DNA of 62,000 nt from Cristatella mucedo (taxonomy: Eukaryota > Bryozoa > Phylactolaemata > Cristatellidae). Both the position numbers and the translations under genes were made by a program. The stretch covers positions 1,937,501 through 1,999,500 of the forward strand of contig WPIO01000067.1 in assembly GCA_009760855.2 (NCBI GenBank). The letters are read 5' to 3'. Positions 47,999 to 59,324 of the stretch are shown in pieces (positions within the stretch are counted from its first letter, which is position 1; each line of letters opens with the position of its first letter). Below the pieces are notes generated by a model. The model did no database searches. It worked only from the letters and a program-made list of their open reading frames with translations, and had not been told where the DNA came from.

Positions 47999-48939
47999 TT
48001 ATCAAAAGCTGCCAGGCGATACAGCAGAATTAGCAGATAGACTGCAGCTAATTCAGCAATCCTAAGAAGTTTGTTATAGACTGACAACAGTGCTGACGAT
48101 GTGGAGGAATTTGCTGGTTCAAAAAATCTGACAGGAACTCGTTTGTTAGGTTTGAAATCTCGATGTAGTGATCAAGTCTGCCACAACTCACTCCAGTATC
48201 TTTGATAAGAATGGGGTATTTGCTAGGATGAATTGGTACGACCAGCACTAGTTCTTGCATGCCAGTCTACATCCAGTTAGCCTAAATCTTCTGCCTCCTT
48301 CCTGAATCTTGCGCTTAGTTGTCTAGTAGCTAGTTAAATGCTTGAACACACCCTGAGAAATCTGGGCAATCTGCACTTAGTCAGATGAGAATACTCATCA
48401 AGCATATCAGCTAGTGTCGCATTGTAGCACGGTTAAGCAAGCACGTCGGTGGCCACACGGGCGATAACTGCGGCCCAAGCAGAAACTAAACAAGGGCGAA
48501 GTGGTGACCACTGAAAAACAAGAACGCATGTATGGGGATAGGCATACATACGACGGGAGCCAGTCAAGCCTACTACCACCGTAAATTACGGCAGCACACA
48601 CCAGGCCACAGGACCAAAGCTAGACTTGCCGACCGAGCTAAGCCCAGCAGGGATCTATCGAGTCCTGCTCCACTGGACCGTCAGTAGCGCTCACGGCACT
48701 ATGCTGAGCGTGATAGCTACCGCTAGCGTACGGCGGCCGAGTCAGTGCACAATGAGCATAATTGAGTTTCCGATTCTAAAAACATCCAGCTTTTTGTAAC
48801 GCGGCAGTGCGTCAACTACTTGCATCACAATGGCACAAAACCCAGATGGCCATTGACGCATGACCCTGAGAGAGGTCCGGAAGCCAGAGGCGAAAACCAA
48901 AAAAGTCGCCAGCCAGCTAGTGGGCGAGCAAGTCGTTAG

Positions 48940-49380
48940 TGCCTGACCGGCGGCATGTGCACTGGAGCAGACCCAAGAGCGGACGTATAAAAGCCCCGCC
49001 GCGCAGACGCCGCGGGTCGCACTTGCCTCCGCGCTTCAACCGGCGACTAGGCGCGAGCCGCGGGCTTGAGTGAGTGCCTAGCGTGCACGCAAGCCCGCGC
49101 CGCCTGGCGAAGCTCGGCCGCCCTCGCGCAGAAGAAGAGGGGGTTAAGCGAAAGCGGGCTGGTCGGCGCGCTCTTTCGTCCGCGGCGGCCGCAGTCGGGC
49201 GTGCGCGCGCGCGCAGTCGACGCGCCGACCGCAGCTAGACAGGTGGTCGGCGCGCTGCTGAGGAAAGCGTGCAGCCCGAACTAGCAAGGCGCGCACGCTG
49301 GCAGCGCGCTCGCTTATCGGGGGGGGGGCGGCGCGCGAGGCGCGCGAATCTCCCGCCTACGAGCGCGCTCGAGCCAGCCG
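48940..49380. promoter_or_regulatory. CpG-rich island
   Basis: About 440 bp of strongly GC- and CpG-rich sequence, including GCGCGCGC runs near 49,203-49,214 and a G9 tract at 49,320. It lies just inside intron 1 of the minus-strand gene and, with the GC-rich exon 1 segment (to about 50,000), forms a candidate bidirectional promoter zone. Confidence 0.5.
48986..48993 (+). promoter_or_regulatory. TATA box (TATAAAAG), plus strand
   Basis: TATAAAAG is followed by GC-rich sequence. A plus-strand start would fall near 49,015. The downstream 500 nt show no recognisable coding exon, so a non-coding or leader transcript is the most that can be proposed. Confidence 0.35.
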
Positions 49381-49397
49381 CGAAACCGCATCGGAGT

Positions 49398-49515
49398 AAT
49401 TATAATACTAATAATAAAAATAACAATGCCTTTTTATAGGGCCCTCAGAGCACCCAATCTCTTTCTAGGCACTTTACATTTGCTGCAGAGGAAGCACGAC
49501 CGAACTGATTAGCGG
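49398..49515 (-). mobile_element. CR1/L2 LINE 3' tail beside exon 1
   Basis: Reverse-strand AT-rich tail, then GGGCCCTCAGAGCACCCAAT and CTTTCTAGGCACTTTACATT. It lies 64 bp downstream of the exon 1 donor, at the edge of the CpG island. Confidence 0.75.
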
Positions 49516-49578
49516 TAGCGACGGACTCTTCTCCGGCCGGCGGCGCTGAGCCAACCCTACGGCAAGGGCCAAACTCAC

Positions 49579-49836
49579 CGAAATCGGCAGGAGCTGCGTG
49601 TGTCCTCCGACATAGCTGCGCTCCTTCTCGCGGTCAATCGAGTACGGCAGCTGGAAGCTCGTGACGCTCGCCGCGCCGCCAGCGACTCGGGTCGAAGCTG
49701 GGCTCGCTGATATCCGGCTGTTGACGCCCGAGGGCGGACTGCCCGACGCCGCGACGCCCGGCGGGCTACCGCGGCCGCGGGCGCGGCGGCCGCGGCGATG
49801 TCCCTCGGGACTAGCGCCAGAGGCGGTCGCGTCCAT
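49579..49836 (-). CDS. Exon 1 with start codon: disordered Gly/Ser/Pro/Arg-rich N-terminus
   Basis: The open frame starts at an ATG (49,836-49,834) directly preceded by an in-frame TAA, with another in-frame TAA further upstream, so this start is well supported. It encodes 86 residues: a low-complexity segment rich in Gly, Ala, Ser, Pro and Arg (residues 1-58), then a more structured stretch including FQLPYSIDREKERSYVGG. The segment ends at TTTCG|GTGAGT, a strong 5' splice site, in phase 0. It sits in the CpG-rich promoter zone, as expected for a first coding exon. Base composition is much more GC-rich than the other exons. The family is not recognised. An alternative is a spurious open frame in GC-rich DNA, but the start context, donor and downstream phase match argue against that. 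Confidence 0.65.
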
Positions 49837-49991
49837 TTACGTGCGTTACTGCTGTCGCTGGGCTCCGGCTCGCGAGTGCAGCTTGCCCCGGTCACGTTTC
49901 GGATACTCCGTTCTTCGGTTGCTAATGCAAACAACCGAGGGCCTGGGACGTTGTTAGCCTTACCACGCCTACCCGTAGACGGCCGCAGTCG

Positions 49992-49999
49992 TGACGTCA
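49992..49999. promoter_or_regulatory. Palindromic CRE (TGACGTCA)
   Basis: A perfect CREB/ATF full site lies about 155 bp upstream of the exon 1 ATG on the minus strand, in a CpG-rich context. This position suits a proximal promoter element. No TATA box is obvious for the minus-strand start. Confidence 0.5.
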
Positions 50000-50211
50000 C
50001 TCGCGGAACCGGTTGCGGCCCCGAGCCAGGTCACTTTATGGTTGGCAATTCGGTATTTTTTCTTGTCACTGTGCGTTGTCAGCAGCTTGAGTAGCGCGGA
50101 CGTGAACCGTTAAGCATCCAACAGGCTAGTTCTCCAAGGGCGCCATGACAGCCGACTTTCGACTTGTTGATACTCAAGACATATTGTTATTAGCGTTTTG
50201 AATTAAATAAA

Positions 50212-50552
50212 AAATATAATTCATTTGTATAGCTCCCTAAGGGAACCTAATGTCTATTCAGGCACTTCAAATATGCCTCAGGGCTCGAGCCCACGACCTC
50301 AGCCAGACCTTGGTTGGGGCGAGCATCATAACCGCTGGACCAAACCGGAACTTAGTTTGGCACAGAAAAGAAGAAGCCACATAAAATGACCAAGAGCCTG
50401 GGCTAGAGCCCAGTGGCATATTTGAAGCACCCCAATATAGAGTAAGTTCCCGTAGGGCTCGTGGGCTCGAGCCCCAAGGCATATGTGAAGCACATGAATA
50501 GAGATAAAAGTACTCTCGGGGCGCTATTCAAATGAATGATATTTTTTATTTA
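50212..50552. mobile_element. Head-to-head inverted pair of SINE-B
   Basis: Left copy (50,212-50,350, minus) starts ATATAATTCATTTGTATAGC and ends GGACCAAACC; right copy (about 50,395-50,552, plus) has GTGGGCTCGAGCCCCAAGGC, TGAATAGAGATAAAAG and CGCTATTCAAATGAATGATA. The arms can pair as a long stem with about 45 bp between. Confidence 0.7.
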
Positions 50553-51234
50553 TTTTTAGGGCGCTAAAATAGTTGCATTAAGCAATTCCAACTTTAGTTA
50601 TTAGCGCTCTTCTAATGTCAACCAAGGTGTGTACATGTGAGCGAGTAAACTGGTTTTTTGTCGATCAACAGCTCATGAACTATGAAAGTAGACTCAATAT
50701 TGCAATTAAATACTAAATATTTTGCTCCGGCCAAGCGTAATAGGTGGCAGCGCTTTTGGTGCAATAAATCGTGTCCCAGACGTGGGATCGAATCTTACGA
50801 CACTCTTCTCTAGCAGACGCCTCATAAAAGCGTTAAAAATACTACGTTCCTCACGCTCTAAGCCGAGGCGATGGACCGAAGCTACGACGACCACGCGCGG
50901 CTTTTGTTTATTAATAGCTTTGTCAATTTATTTTATCAAGTCATTGCAATGCCGCGCCGGAAGTCAACGTAAAGCAAATCAAAATAAATCTCGAGGCAAA
51001 GCACGAGTCAGCCGGTGGTTGTCTCCAAACGCACAGAGCCCGAAATATTCGCCTGCGATAGCATGGGACATATCGTATAAGTCTCACACCCATGCGAAGC
51101 CATTATTAATGCCTGATATGTGAACGGCAAACCTCGGTAAAGAAGACGAAAGTTCATGCACGCACGCAATAATTTGCTTAAGTGATAGCACGGTATATTT
51201 AGGTATTATTATTACTTAGATTTAATTTAGGGCG

Positions 51235-51400
51235 GGGCAGCTGGTAGATTTCCGCCCTGGTTTGGCCCGGTCGCTTGCCTTTAGCGATCGAGGTGAATGT
51301 ATTTGAGGATCTAGGTCTGGACTCGAGCCACGCGGCATAAGAGAAGCGCCTGGATAGTGATTTGAGTTCTCTTAGTGTGTCGTACAGATTAGTTTAATTT
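51235..51400 (+). mobile_element. SINE-B, diverged
   Basis: CCTGGTTTGGCCCGGTCGCT, GACTCGAGCCACGCGGCATA, GAGAAGCGCCTGGATAGTGA, TTTGAGTTCTCTTAGTG. The tail ends near TTTAATTTTATTTATATA. Confidence 0.65.
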
Positions 51401-51794
51401 TATTTATATATATGACCACACCAGGCAAACTAAGGTTCAGGCGCAGACGAAAGGCGAACTCCGTCAGTTTCCGCCAAGTCGTTACTACACGGACCGTGTA
51501 TTCCAATTTAAAAATCAGCAGAACATTAGCTGCAGAGCAGTCTGCCTTTGCTCTTCGATTCGCCCTGTCAGCTCCGGACCTTAGCACACAGGGCTGCTGC
51601 GAGTTGCGCTTAACGAGACAAATCGCAGGTTCGCCGCCCTAGGCAGGCACTCCTTGATTGCCCGCTGCGTTGCGGTTGCGGGGTGAGAGACTCTGGCCTC
51701 TTCTGGCTCAGTAAACAAGCAAACGTCCGGCTGCTGAATCGGCCGGACGTTACCTATTTTTATGGGCGTTGACCGATAATCAGACTGACGCTGG

Positions 51795-51900
51795 TGCTTG
51801 CATTCGATTGTGCTCCCTTTACAGAAAATTTAAAGTGCCTGGAAAGAGACCGAGTTCTCTGAGGGCGCTGCGCAAATGTATTGCCATTGTCATTGTTATC
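51795..51900 (+). mobile_element. CR1/L2 LINE 3' tail
   Basis: GCATTCGATTGTGCTCCCTT, AAAGTGCCTGGAAAGAGACC, GAGTTCTCTGAGGGCGCTGC, then a decayed ATTGCCATTGTCATTG tail. Confidence 0.75.
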
Positions 51901-52044
51901 AGCATCGGTGTACCCCTCAGCAGTTGGTGGAGTGCGCCATCTTTGAAAATCGTGAGCCGTTTTCAAAGCATTATGTTTGACTACTACTAGATATACAATA
52001 GCCGGTCACGAATAGACGAAAGTGGTTAATTTAGACATTTACCG

Positions 52045-52222
52045 GACGTTACAGAATGCCTTAAACCCGGGTCTTAGCCCTGAGTAAAGTGCTCGCTCTT
52101 CACGAACAAGGTCGTGGGTTCGAGTACTGCAGTGGGCGATCCTTAACTGCTCACTGAAAGCAGTTGTAATTGCCGTCAAGACTCTTCTGCAGATATGCAA
52201 GGAGGCTGTTTAATCAGCTTCA
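52045..52222 (+). mobile_element. SINE-A, plus orientation
   Basis: Reads in the tRNA-promoter sense: GGGTCTTAGCCCTGAGTAAA (A-box region), AAGGTCGTGGGTTCGAGTAC (B box), TGCAGTGGGCGATCC, GACTCTTCTGCAGATATGCA, AGGCTGTTTAATCAGCTT. Confidence 0.75.
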
Positions 52223-53714
52223 GTTTTAATCAATTTTTGGTGCACGTTTCTAGTGGCGTCAATGGCTCCGGATGGGGCACAGTCTCATGCGGTCGGCGGC
52301 GACGAATGAGTGCAACACCATGGGCCGCATGTCATGACGACCGTCGTGCATCTGCGCCTCCATTATTTCGCACATTCGTACTGTGCAAGCTGACTGGGCG
52401 CCCGAAAGCTCCGAAAAGCCTTGGGATTCCGCGGCGTTGCAGCGAAATCAGCCGGCCTATAAAAACTCTGCGAAAACGCTCAGGAAAAACAGAGCGAATG
52501 AACGGATTCCAATTACGTTGCGGATTGCGTTTACTGAAACAAACTTTGTTTGACTGAGCTCTAAAATAGACTAATCGCGAATTTCGTGTAGAGCTACTCG
52601 CTCGCCTAGTTTTCTGTGCACAGTGTTTGCTGTTAAGACTCTTACGAAATTGCTGCGCTCTGAAACTGAAAGATCGCAATCTGCATCGGTCCCGCGATTA
52701 ACCGTAGGTTGGGTCTGCTGTACCGCGACAGCTGACCAGTGGAAGCCGCTGGGGCGAGAAAAGCGGACCCACTTGCAGCAGTTGCTTCCAGGCCCGTGTG
52801 TTGGCCGTGCGGCCCGGTTCCGCGTTTCGGAATAAACGGCATCTGCCTGAGCCGTCTTGATCTGTGCGAGACTGCCCGCACAAACATAACACCGTGGATT
52901 GCCGACACGTAAGTTCCGTAATTCTCTCTGCGTCTACTGAGTTTCACATACGCCATTCCGGTCACGCAAATTTCGGTTCACGCGTCTCCCCCACCTTTCC
53001 GCGTCGATCGAGACAGACAAGTCTCATCTTCTTCAATCTCGACCGACTATTCATACCGCGTAACTTTGTAACCCACCGTCTTACTCTGTACTGGTCCGCA
53101 TTTTAAAGACGAGCCAATTATTGATGCACGTCAGCACGATAACTGGCAATAATTTTACGGTAACTCGAGAGTCCGTTTCTTGCCGTCCACTTGCGGAATC
53201 CGTACCCTAGGGTAGAGTTGCAAGGACCGCTGCTCTCGACGGCAGGTCTCCGGCGATCTCCGCCGGCCGCAGGGACAGTAGCAATCGCCACACTCGCTGC
53301 GAGAGCTCAAGGTCGCTTTGGCAACAAAAAGAAAACGACCCGGAAGCCGGCCTTGGCAGCGAACGGACGAATAGCGGTTGCCATTTTTTTTTTAGCGAAG
53401 TAGCGATCCGACGGGCCTCGAGCGCAAGGGCCTTGGAAGAGATTTAGCTCTCTTGGCGCGCAATGCGAAAGTTCGATTTTTATTATTAAATGCGTAGCCA
53501 GTGACTCCTTACCAGTTCTCGCGTACTTAGCCTTTTCGCTATGATGCGGATATCCCGTTGAGGGCGTGGACCGGAAGGGACAAGTCGAAGGCGTAACGCA
53601 AAGGCGGACGAACGCGCGGGCGAGGCCGGCGTTCCGCGATGCCGCGCCGCGATGGGTCAGCGGCGATATGCAGCGTCGGTTTCTGATGCGGCGCTTACCG
53701 CCGACTGTCTGTAG

Positions 53715-53759
53715 ACTCCGAAGACCCGGCCTGATGACGACGAGGGCTTGCCACCGGAG
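53715..53759 (+). CDS. Possible plus-strand exon, 45 nt
   Basis: Acceptor CCGACTGTCTGTAG and donor CACCGGAG|GTAAAG. Phase 0-0 reads TPKTRPDDDEGLPPE. No neighbouring exon with matching phase could be chained to it. A strong donor at 52,910 (CCGACAC|GTAAGTTCC) could belong to an upstream exon. This would be a gene running away from the minus-strand one. Confidence 0.25.
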
Positions 53760-53988
53760 GTAAAGACCACCGAGACTAGAGCACGCTCTTTTCTGCCAGG
53801 ATGGGCGCATGGCGCCTTCTCATAGCCAGCTGGCGCCCCCTCGCTACTACCCGCGCTGTCCACATTTGCAGCTGGCTACGTACCGGCCGCAAGCAGCTAC
53901 GTCTCTGCGTCTGCTGCGAGTCGACCGACGCAGGCATAAGTGTAAGCATAAGTCTGCCGGTTCCCTTCAATCTTTCGCCTTTAGTTCT

Positions 53989-54065
<77 letters not shown>
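53989..54065. repeat. (TC)n microsatellite, about 38 units
   Basis: Pure TC, preceded by CTTTCGCCTTTAGTTC, which recurs in the LINE copy at 54,215. Confidence 0.97.
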
Positions 54066-54069
<4 letters not shown>

Positions 54070-54194
54070 GGCTCTTCTCTGACGCGTGGTGCCGTAGCTC
54101 CGCGCCAAAAAAAGTTAGAAGAGCGATTGCCTCCGACTGCGCCTGCAAATCGTGCCGTAAAGCCCGCTCTTCTGACTCGCGTGCCTCGAACCGA

Positions 54195-54500
54195 CCTCAA
54201 ATCCTTTGCAGATCTTTCGCCTTTAGTTCGCATGCTCCTAAAGCGGGTAAGTCACTCCCGACTGACGCCACGACGCTACCCGATTCGACGGCCTTCAGAA
54301 AGAATCCAAATGCGCATCCGTTTCTCGCAGCATTGGCTGGGTGATGTCTTTTTAATTGTCCTCGGTGTGCTTTTGCGCACTCTGACACTAATGACGCGTG
54401 TTATCCCTAACTATGTCGACACATGCTTTCACCGAAGCGCATTGTTAAGTGCCTATAAAGAAATTGAGTTCTCCAAAAGCGCTTCGCGAATGTATGATCA
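54195..54500 (+). mobile_element. CR1/L2 LINE 3' end with ORF2 C-terminus
   Basis: CTTTCGCCTTTAGTTCGCAT GCTCC is the YAPK-region codon string; it is followed by a UTR like that at 15.7 kb and the hairpin end AAGTGCCTATAAAGAAATTG AGTTCTC. The (ATT)n is missing or decayed (ATGTATGATCATCG). Confidence 0.75.
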
Positions 54501-54869
54501 TCGTTGCTGCGTGACTCACGGCCACGTGATTTTGCTCGACCAGCTGCTTAACGGGGCTGTGAAGCGCTCAAATGGCTCCGGTGCAGAAGTGAGGGCAAGT
54601 GTTCCGCATTCCCGAATTTCTCAGCGTCGGCCGCTCACATCCCTGCTTTTTGTCCAGCCAACCGCCTAAGACAGTAAAAGCATACAGAATTTTACAAAAT
54701 CTTATTCAGCCTCCTCCTTTGGTTATTTCCGCGACCACGAAAGTGTATTTTTGTAAATCAAGGGTTAGTCTTCAGCTCGAGTTTCAGCGAGGTTATCAAA
54801 CCGTAAAGATGAACTCTTTGCTGTTCTACAGTCTAGCAGCTGTAACAATCTTCGAGAGAATAGTAGAAT

Positions 54870-55035
54870 GATGTCACCCCTAATCATGTTATTCATGTTG
54901 TTTGCTTATCAAGCATGATATTACTCACCATTCAATTGCATTTCCCTTTACAGTAAATGTATAGTGCCTAGAAAGAAATTGAGTTCTCTGAGGGCGCTTT
55001 ATCAAGTGCATTAATGTTATTATTATTATTATTAG
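54870..55035 (+). mobile_element. CR1/L2 LINE 3' tail
   Basis: GTCACCCCTAATCATGTTAT, GATATTACTCACCATTCAAT, GAGTTCTCTGAGGGCGCTTT and (ATT)n. It shares diagnostic UTR bases with the 15.9 kb copy, suggesting one subfamily. Confidence 0.8.
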
Positions 55036-56084
55036 TTTTTCTAACGGTATTGAGCGTAGCGAAGACGTTTGAGTCGGTTTACAATGATGGTAGTTTTAAA
55101 TTTTTACACGTCAACCTAAGTGTTTAATTCTGATACGTCGAAAAATTAATTAAACTGACGTAGTCTTCAGCGAATTGAAAATGCATCTGCATGCAAGTTC
55201 AGTCTGATTAACAAACAGTCTTTCTTCATTCGCCTTATTTTTTTAGTGCGTGCGCTGTCTTACCAACAGTAGCAAGAAAGTCTGGGGAAGGAATGAACTG
55301 GGTATATTTAGGGATCGGCACCATATTTGTCCTGGCCACTTCAGTATCTAGCCTTGACGTTCGAAGAGTTTTCGGAGTACGATCTTAATCTGCCCTGCCC
55401 TGCGTCGCCACAATTACACTCGCGAAGAATGGCTGGCCCACGTACTACCGGCAGCGTTTAAATGTTCTCTCAGAGGGGTAGTTGGCAGTGGCACGGGAAG
55501 TATGTGGAGTAGGCAACTTGTGTTTGTTCTATCGAAATCGGTGGGGACTGCCGCCGTTGGAGGAGGAGCAGGAGAAGGAGGAGGATGGCAGTACGATTGC
55601 ACCTAATGGCTTATGGATCTCATTACCTGCTCTCATCGGACATAAGTGGTATCGAGGGAACTGGCAGAGTTTTGGCATTGGGGCTAAAAATCGATCTTGA
55701 TGGGCGCGGTCTACAAATAAAAGGTTTTCATATCGAAATCGGCTCTGGAAAGCTGTTCAAACCCCCATCAGTCGCTCTGTTTTTAGTTCAATTTAGTTTT
55801 TACTTTTACCAGTTATTCTGACCGAAAAATATATATGTTGTTCATTTGGCTTACCTCTTGCCCCCCCCAGTCTGTGCTAGAATGACTGGCAACTATTTAG
55901 TAGATCGTAAAAATCTCTAGGTGACTTGCTCGATCAGCGTCTGTAGGTAGTCACTTAGTATCAGCGATTGGACCTGATTTGAGAAAAGTAATTTTTTCAG
56001 CAATGCCTTAAGAACTAATTCTCAATAAGGTAAGGGCTCATAGCGTGTACGCATCGTACCACCCGATTATCCCACTCAAGCCGT

Positions 56085-56400
56085 TTTGCTGTGCCTTTCA
56101 CCAATCTCCACTCCCTTGGAGAATCTGCTTAGCCTTTATGTTCCAAAGAACCTGGAACTCCCCCTGAGTGACATCGCCAAATTATTTGACGAGACGAAAT
56201 TTAAAAGTAGGCTATTGACGCAACAGCTTCCCAAAGTTGTCTGAGTTCGCTTTAATTGTCCTTTGTGTTATTTTGCATGCTAACACTGTGTGTCACTGTT
56301 TACCAATTGACACGCTTTCGTTAAACGATACGTGAAGTGCCGAGAAAGATATGATGTTCCTTAAGAGCTTCGAAATGAATCATTGTTTTATAATACTTAA
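56085..56400 (+). mobile_element. CR1/L2 LINE 3' end, old
   Basis: CTTTATGTTCCAAAGAACCT GGAACTCC matches the ORF2 end (YxPKxWNSP). It is followed by a diverged UTR and a decayed hairpin near 56,335-56,375 (AAGTGCCGAGAAAG). Confidence 0.65.
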
Positions 56401-56989
56401 TTGTAGCGGTACTATTGATCACGAGTCCTTCTTGACTTACCATACTCTCAGCTTGCCATCACTCGTACTTTCCTGCTAAATGCAATGTTAGGGGAAGAGC
56501 TCTGAGCTTACGTGTCACTCGGAAACAGTCATTTTAGAATCTCTCAAAGTATGGGTACTCCTTGGATGTATAACTGGTTTACTCTTTTGTTAATCTATTC
56601 CTTCTCTCTCGGTTGCTCTTTGCGATTCAGGTCATGGGCTCGATGCATTTAGTGTGCGATCATTCGTCGCCCACTACAAGCAGGGATGATATTTCGTCGA
56701 GCCTCTTATGCCGCTCTGCAAATGTTGTGGCTGTTGAATGAGCTAATCGTTTTTTGCTTATAGATGTGCAAAGGTCAATCTAGACTCATTTGTCAGCAGA
56801 TCACGCAGCACAGCTGAACCTGTATTTGATCTCTGCCCGCCTTCCCCCAATTCAAATTCGGAAAATTTCCGTGCGGCCCTGAGATTAAAACATGAATGGG
56901 AAAACGTTTCTCAAGTATAATAACGATACTATTGAGTAGCTAAATGCAAATGTAGCGATGGTCACAAATAGGAAAGCCTATACCTAGAT

Positions 56990-57310
56990 ATGACCTAGGT
57001 CAGTTTATCTCCCGGTGTGTCTGCTAGAAATCTCGGTGCTTGTTTACCGATTACTATTTCGCTGAATGATTTAGTCAGCTCCACAATCAAGTCCGCCTAC
57101 TTTAACCAACGTGCCACTGCAAAACTCGGTTCTGCTTTGAAAAGAATAGAGAAGCCAAGGTGGTCGATGAATAAGAGACTTCACTCTAGTCGCCTATCGC
57201 TTCCTCCTGGTCTTCCTGCCCGCGCCTATAAGAAGCTTAGAATCGATGTAAGTCTCTGCAGCTAGGTCTGTCTGTCGTCAACGTCGACATTTCCAAAGTA
57301 TGCTAATAAT
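56990..57310 (+). pseudogene. CR1/L2 LINE ORF2 fragment
   Basis: From 57,017 the frame reads NLGACLPITISLNDLVSSTI, KSAYFNQRATAKLGSALKRI and LPPGLPARAYKKL, the segment between RT and C-terminus in CR1/L2 ORF2. It is open for 82 codons, better preserved than most copies. The 3' tail is absent. Confidence 0.75.
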
Positions 57311-57394
57311 CATCGAAAGCACTGTGGCACCCCAAAAAATAGCCTATCGACCTCACGGTTCCACCAATCGTTTTTAGGTGCTTCTTGCTCAGCC

Positions 57395-57475
57395 AGGATT
57401 TTCAGGTTTAGGGGCAGGAGCGAGGATTTTCTGATTTAGGGGCAGGAGCGAGGATTTTCAGATTTAGGGGTCGGG
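57395..57475. repeat. About 28-bp tandem repeat, three units
   Basis: AGGATTTTCAGATTTAGGGG CAGGAGCG repeats with single changes (GGTTTA, CTGATTTA, GGTCGGG). Confidence 0.85.
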
Positions 57476-58959
57476 CAGCTCCTGGCTCCTTGAGACACAA
57501 TGACATCGGTACCACAAAGAATCAGTTTGCGAAAAAGAATTGAAAAATCCACTCGACTCGATCGTTTCGCGTTCGTTTTCGCGTTCGTTGTCACACTCCT
57601 GCTCCTTGGGCCTAGGTAAATTTGCCCCAGGATGCACTAGGTACTTCCCCTTGTTTATGGGAGTGGGCAATTGCCCCTGTTGCCACCTGGCTTCAACATA
57701 CACATACAAAATACATCCTCATCGGGTTTTTTGTACTGTCCACAGGTCTTCTGACTCATAAATGGTTGCTTTTGCTTTTAATTGGCCAGAAAAATCCTTC
57801 GGATATGGCGCCTTTATTTCCTCTTCTCCAAAAGCCTGGAGATTACTCCTGACTGACGTCTGGATATATCTTGAACAGCATTTATTGGTAAGCTACAATC
57901 CCACCAGTCTCAAATCTCATCTTCTCAGTCCGTGTGAAATGTAATTTGCTTGCTTTTCCGTGCCGGTACTCTCTATGCCCCTTTCTCAAAAGCGTATTTC
58001 GAGTGTCTAGAAAAATGTTTCATCATCTTTTGGTACCGTAAAAAAAGACTCATATAGCATTGCTAGTAACGCTTAAGCCTGCGGAACTCGGGCGGCACTC
58101 GTTTGCCTCTGCTGACTTGACTTCTCTGCCGTGCTACCTTGTGTCCTTGCTCGAGAGAGTAATCTATCGTATCTCCTTGGTTTGTCATTTCTGTCGGTTT
58201 AGCTGTTTAAGACCGATCTACTGTTGGCCCTTTTGAGTCGGCGTCTGGTTGCATGCATTTCAAGACCTAATCACAAACGAAGTCAGGGCAGAGCTCAGCT
58301 ACAGCTACAGTGTAGCACACCCAGGGAGGTCGTCACTTGGTCGTTCTTTTTTCGCTTTCTGTCCGTGCTGCCCAATATATCCTGCTAATCTTGGTAGTTA
58401 ATCCCGAGCCTTCGTTAGTCAGTGTGAGAAGGTTACCCACCGCCCGATTGCTTCCTACCAAGCGATCGCTGCTTTTTCCGTCCGAATTTCTACCTACATA
58501 AGGCTGTCACTGCCTATTTCTGCAACTATTATCAATCGCCACTCGACTCCCTAGTTCGATAGGCAGAACTTGTCATTAGGAGCACCGTGGCAGGAGGATC
58601 ACTCCCCTGTGGAAGTTACAAGCAAAAAAGTGTTTTCTTTACCTACTCCAAGGTCTCATGGTCATGTATGTTGGAGACGTCCCAGGGTAGCATACACTTG
58701 CCTTCTCTGACCATCGTTGATCATCACTCTGCATACACTCAAGCGAAAATACAAAATAGCTTCCGGTTATAAATAGCAGTATTGACTTAAAGCTGCTCAA
58801 AGGTCAATCAAGGATGACTAGTAGTAGTTCCAGTATGCAGCTTGTGTCACTCAGCTTTACGACACTGAACTCATTTGCTCCGGCTGACTGATCCTATCTA
58901 CTTTCCAATCATGCTTAAAAACACACCAGTGGCTATTCTGAATCAAATCGCTCAGGTGT

Positions 58960-59210
58960 GCCAGTAACCAATCCTAAACCGTTTGGAGACTTCGCCTGTA
59001 GTTTTTATGCTCCAAAACCCTAGAGCTAAGTAAACATCGATAGCAAGGCATCCCTTAACTTGTCAAAATTTAAAATTAAGCGTAATCACATCTGAAATTA
59101 TGCATGTCATAAGTAAGAAATTAACATACATTCGTTGCCAAATATGCATAGTGCCTACACAGAGATGCAGTTCTTTTAGAGTGCTTAAATGTCCTACTAT
59201 GGTTATTATT
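58960..59210 (+). mobile_element. CR1/L2 LINE 3' end, old
   Basis: CGTTTGGAGACTTCGCCTGT AGTTTTTATGCTCC codes RFGDFACSFYAP, followed by a decayed UTR and tail (ATAGTGCCTACACAGAGATG, GGTTATTATTAG). Confidence 0.65.
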
Positions 59211-59324
59211 AGATCATCTAGGTTAGAGGTGGAAGTTTTAAAGGGTCAAATTAAATGCCACTATCTATCAGAATGTGTAATGCTCTCTTTACCTGAAGCA
59301 CAGACGGTGCAGCTTTACATGAGG

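Noticed and set aside
52195-52557. 120-codon plus-strand open frame in GC-richer DNA
   Set aside because: Begins in the end of a SINE-A, no splice context and no recognisable protein features.
53809-54669. 286-codon plus-strand open frame
   Set aside because: Its middle is the (TC)n repeat and its end is the LINE ORF2/UTR, read in the wrong frame.
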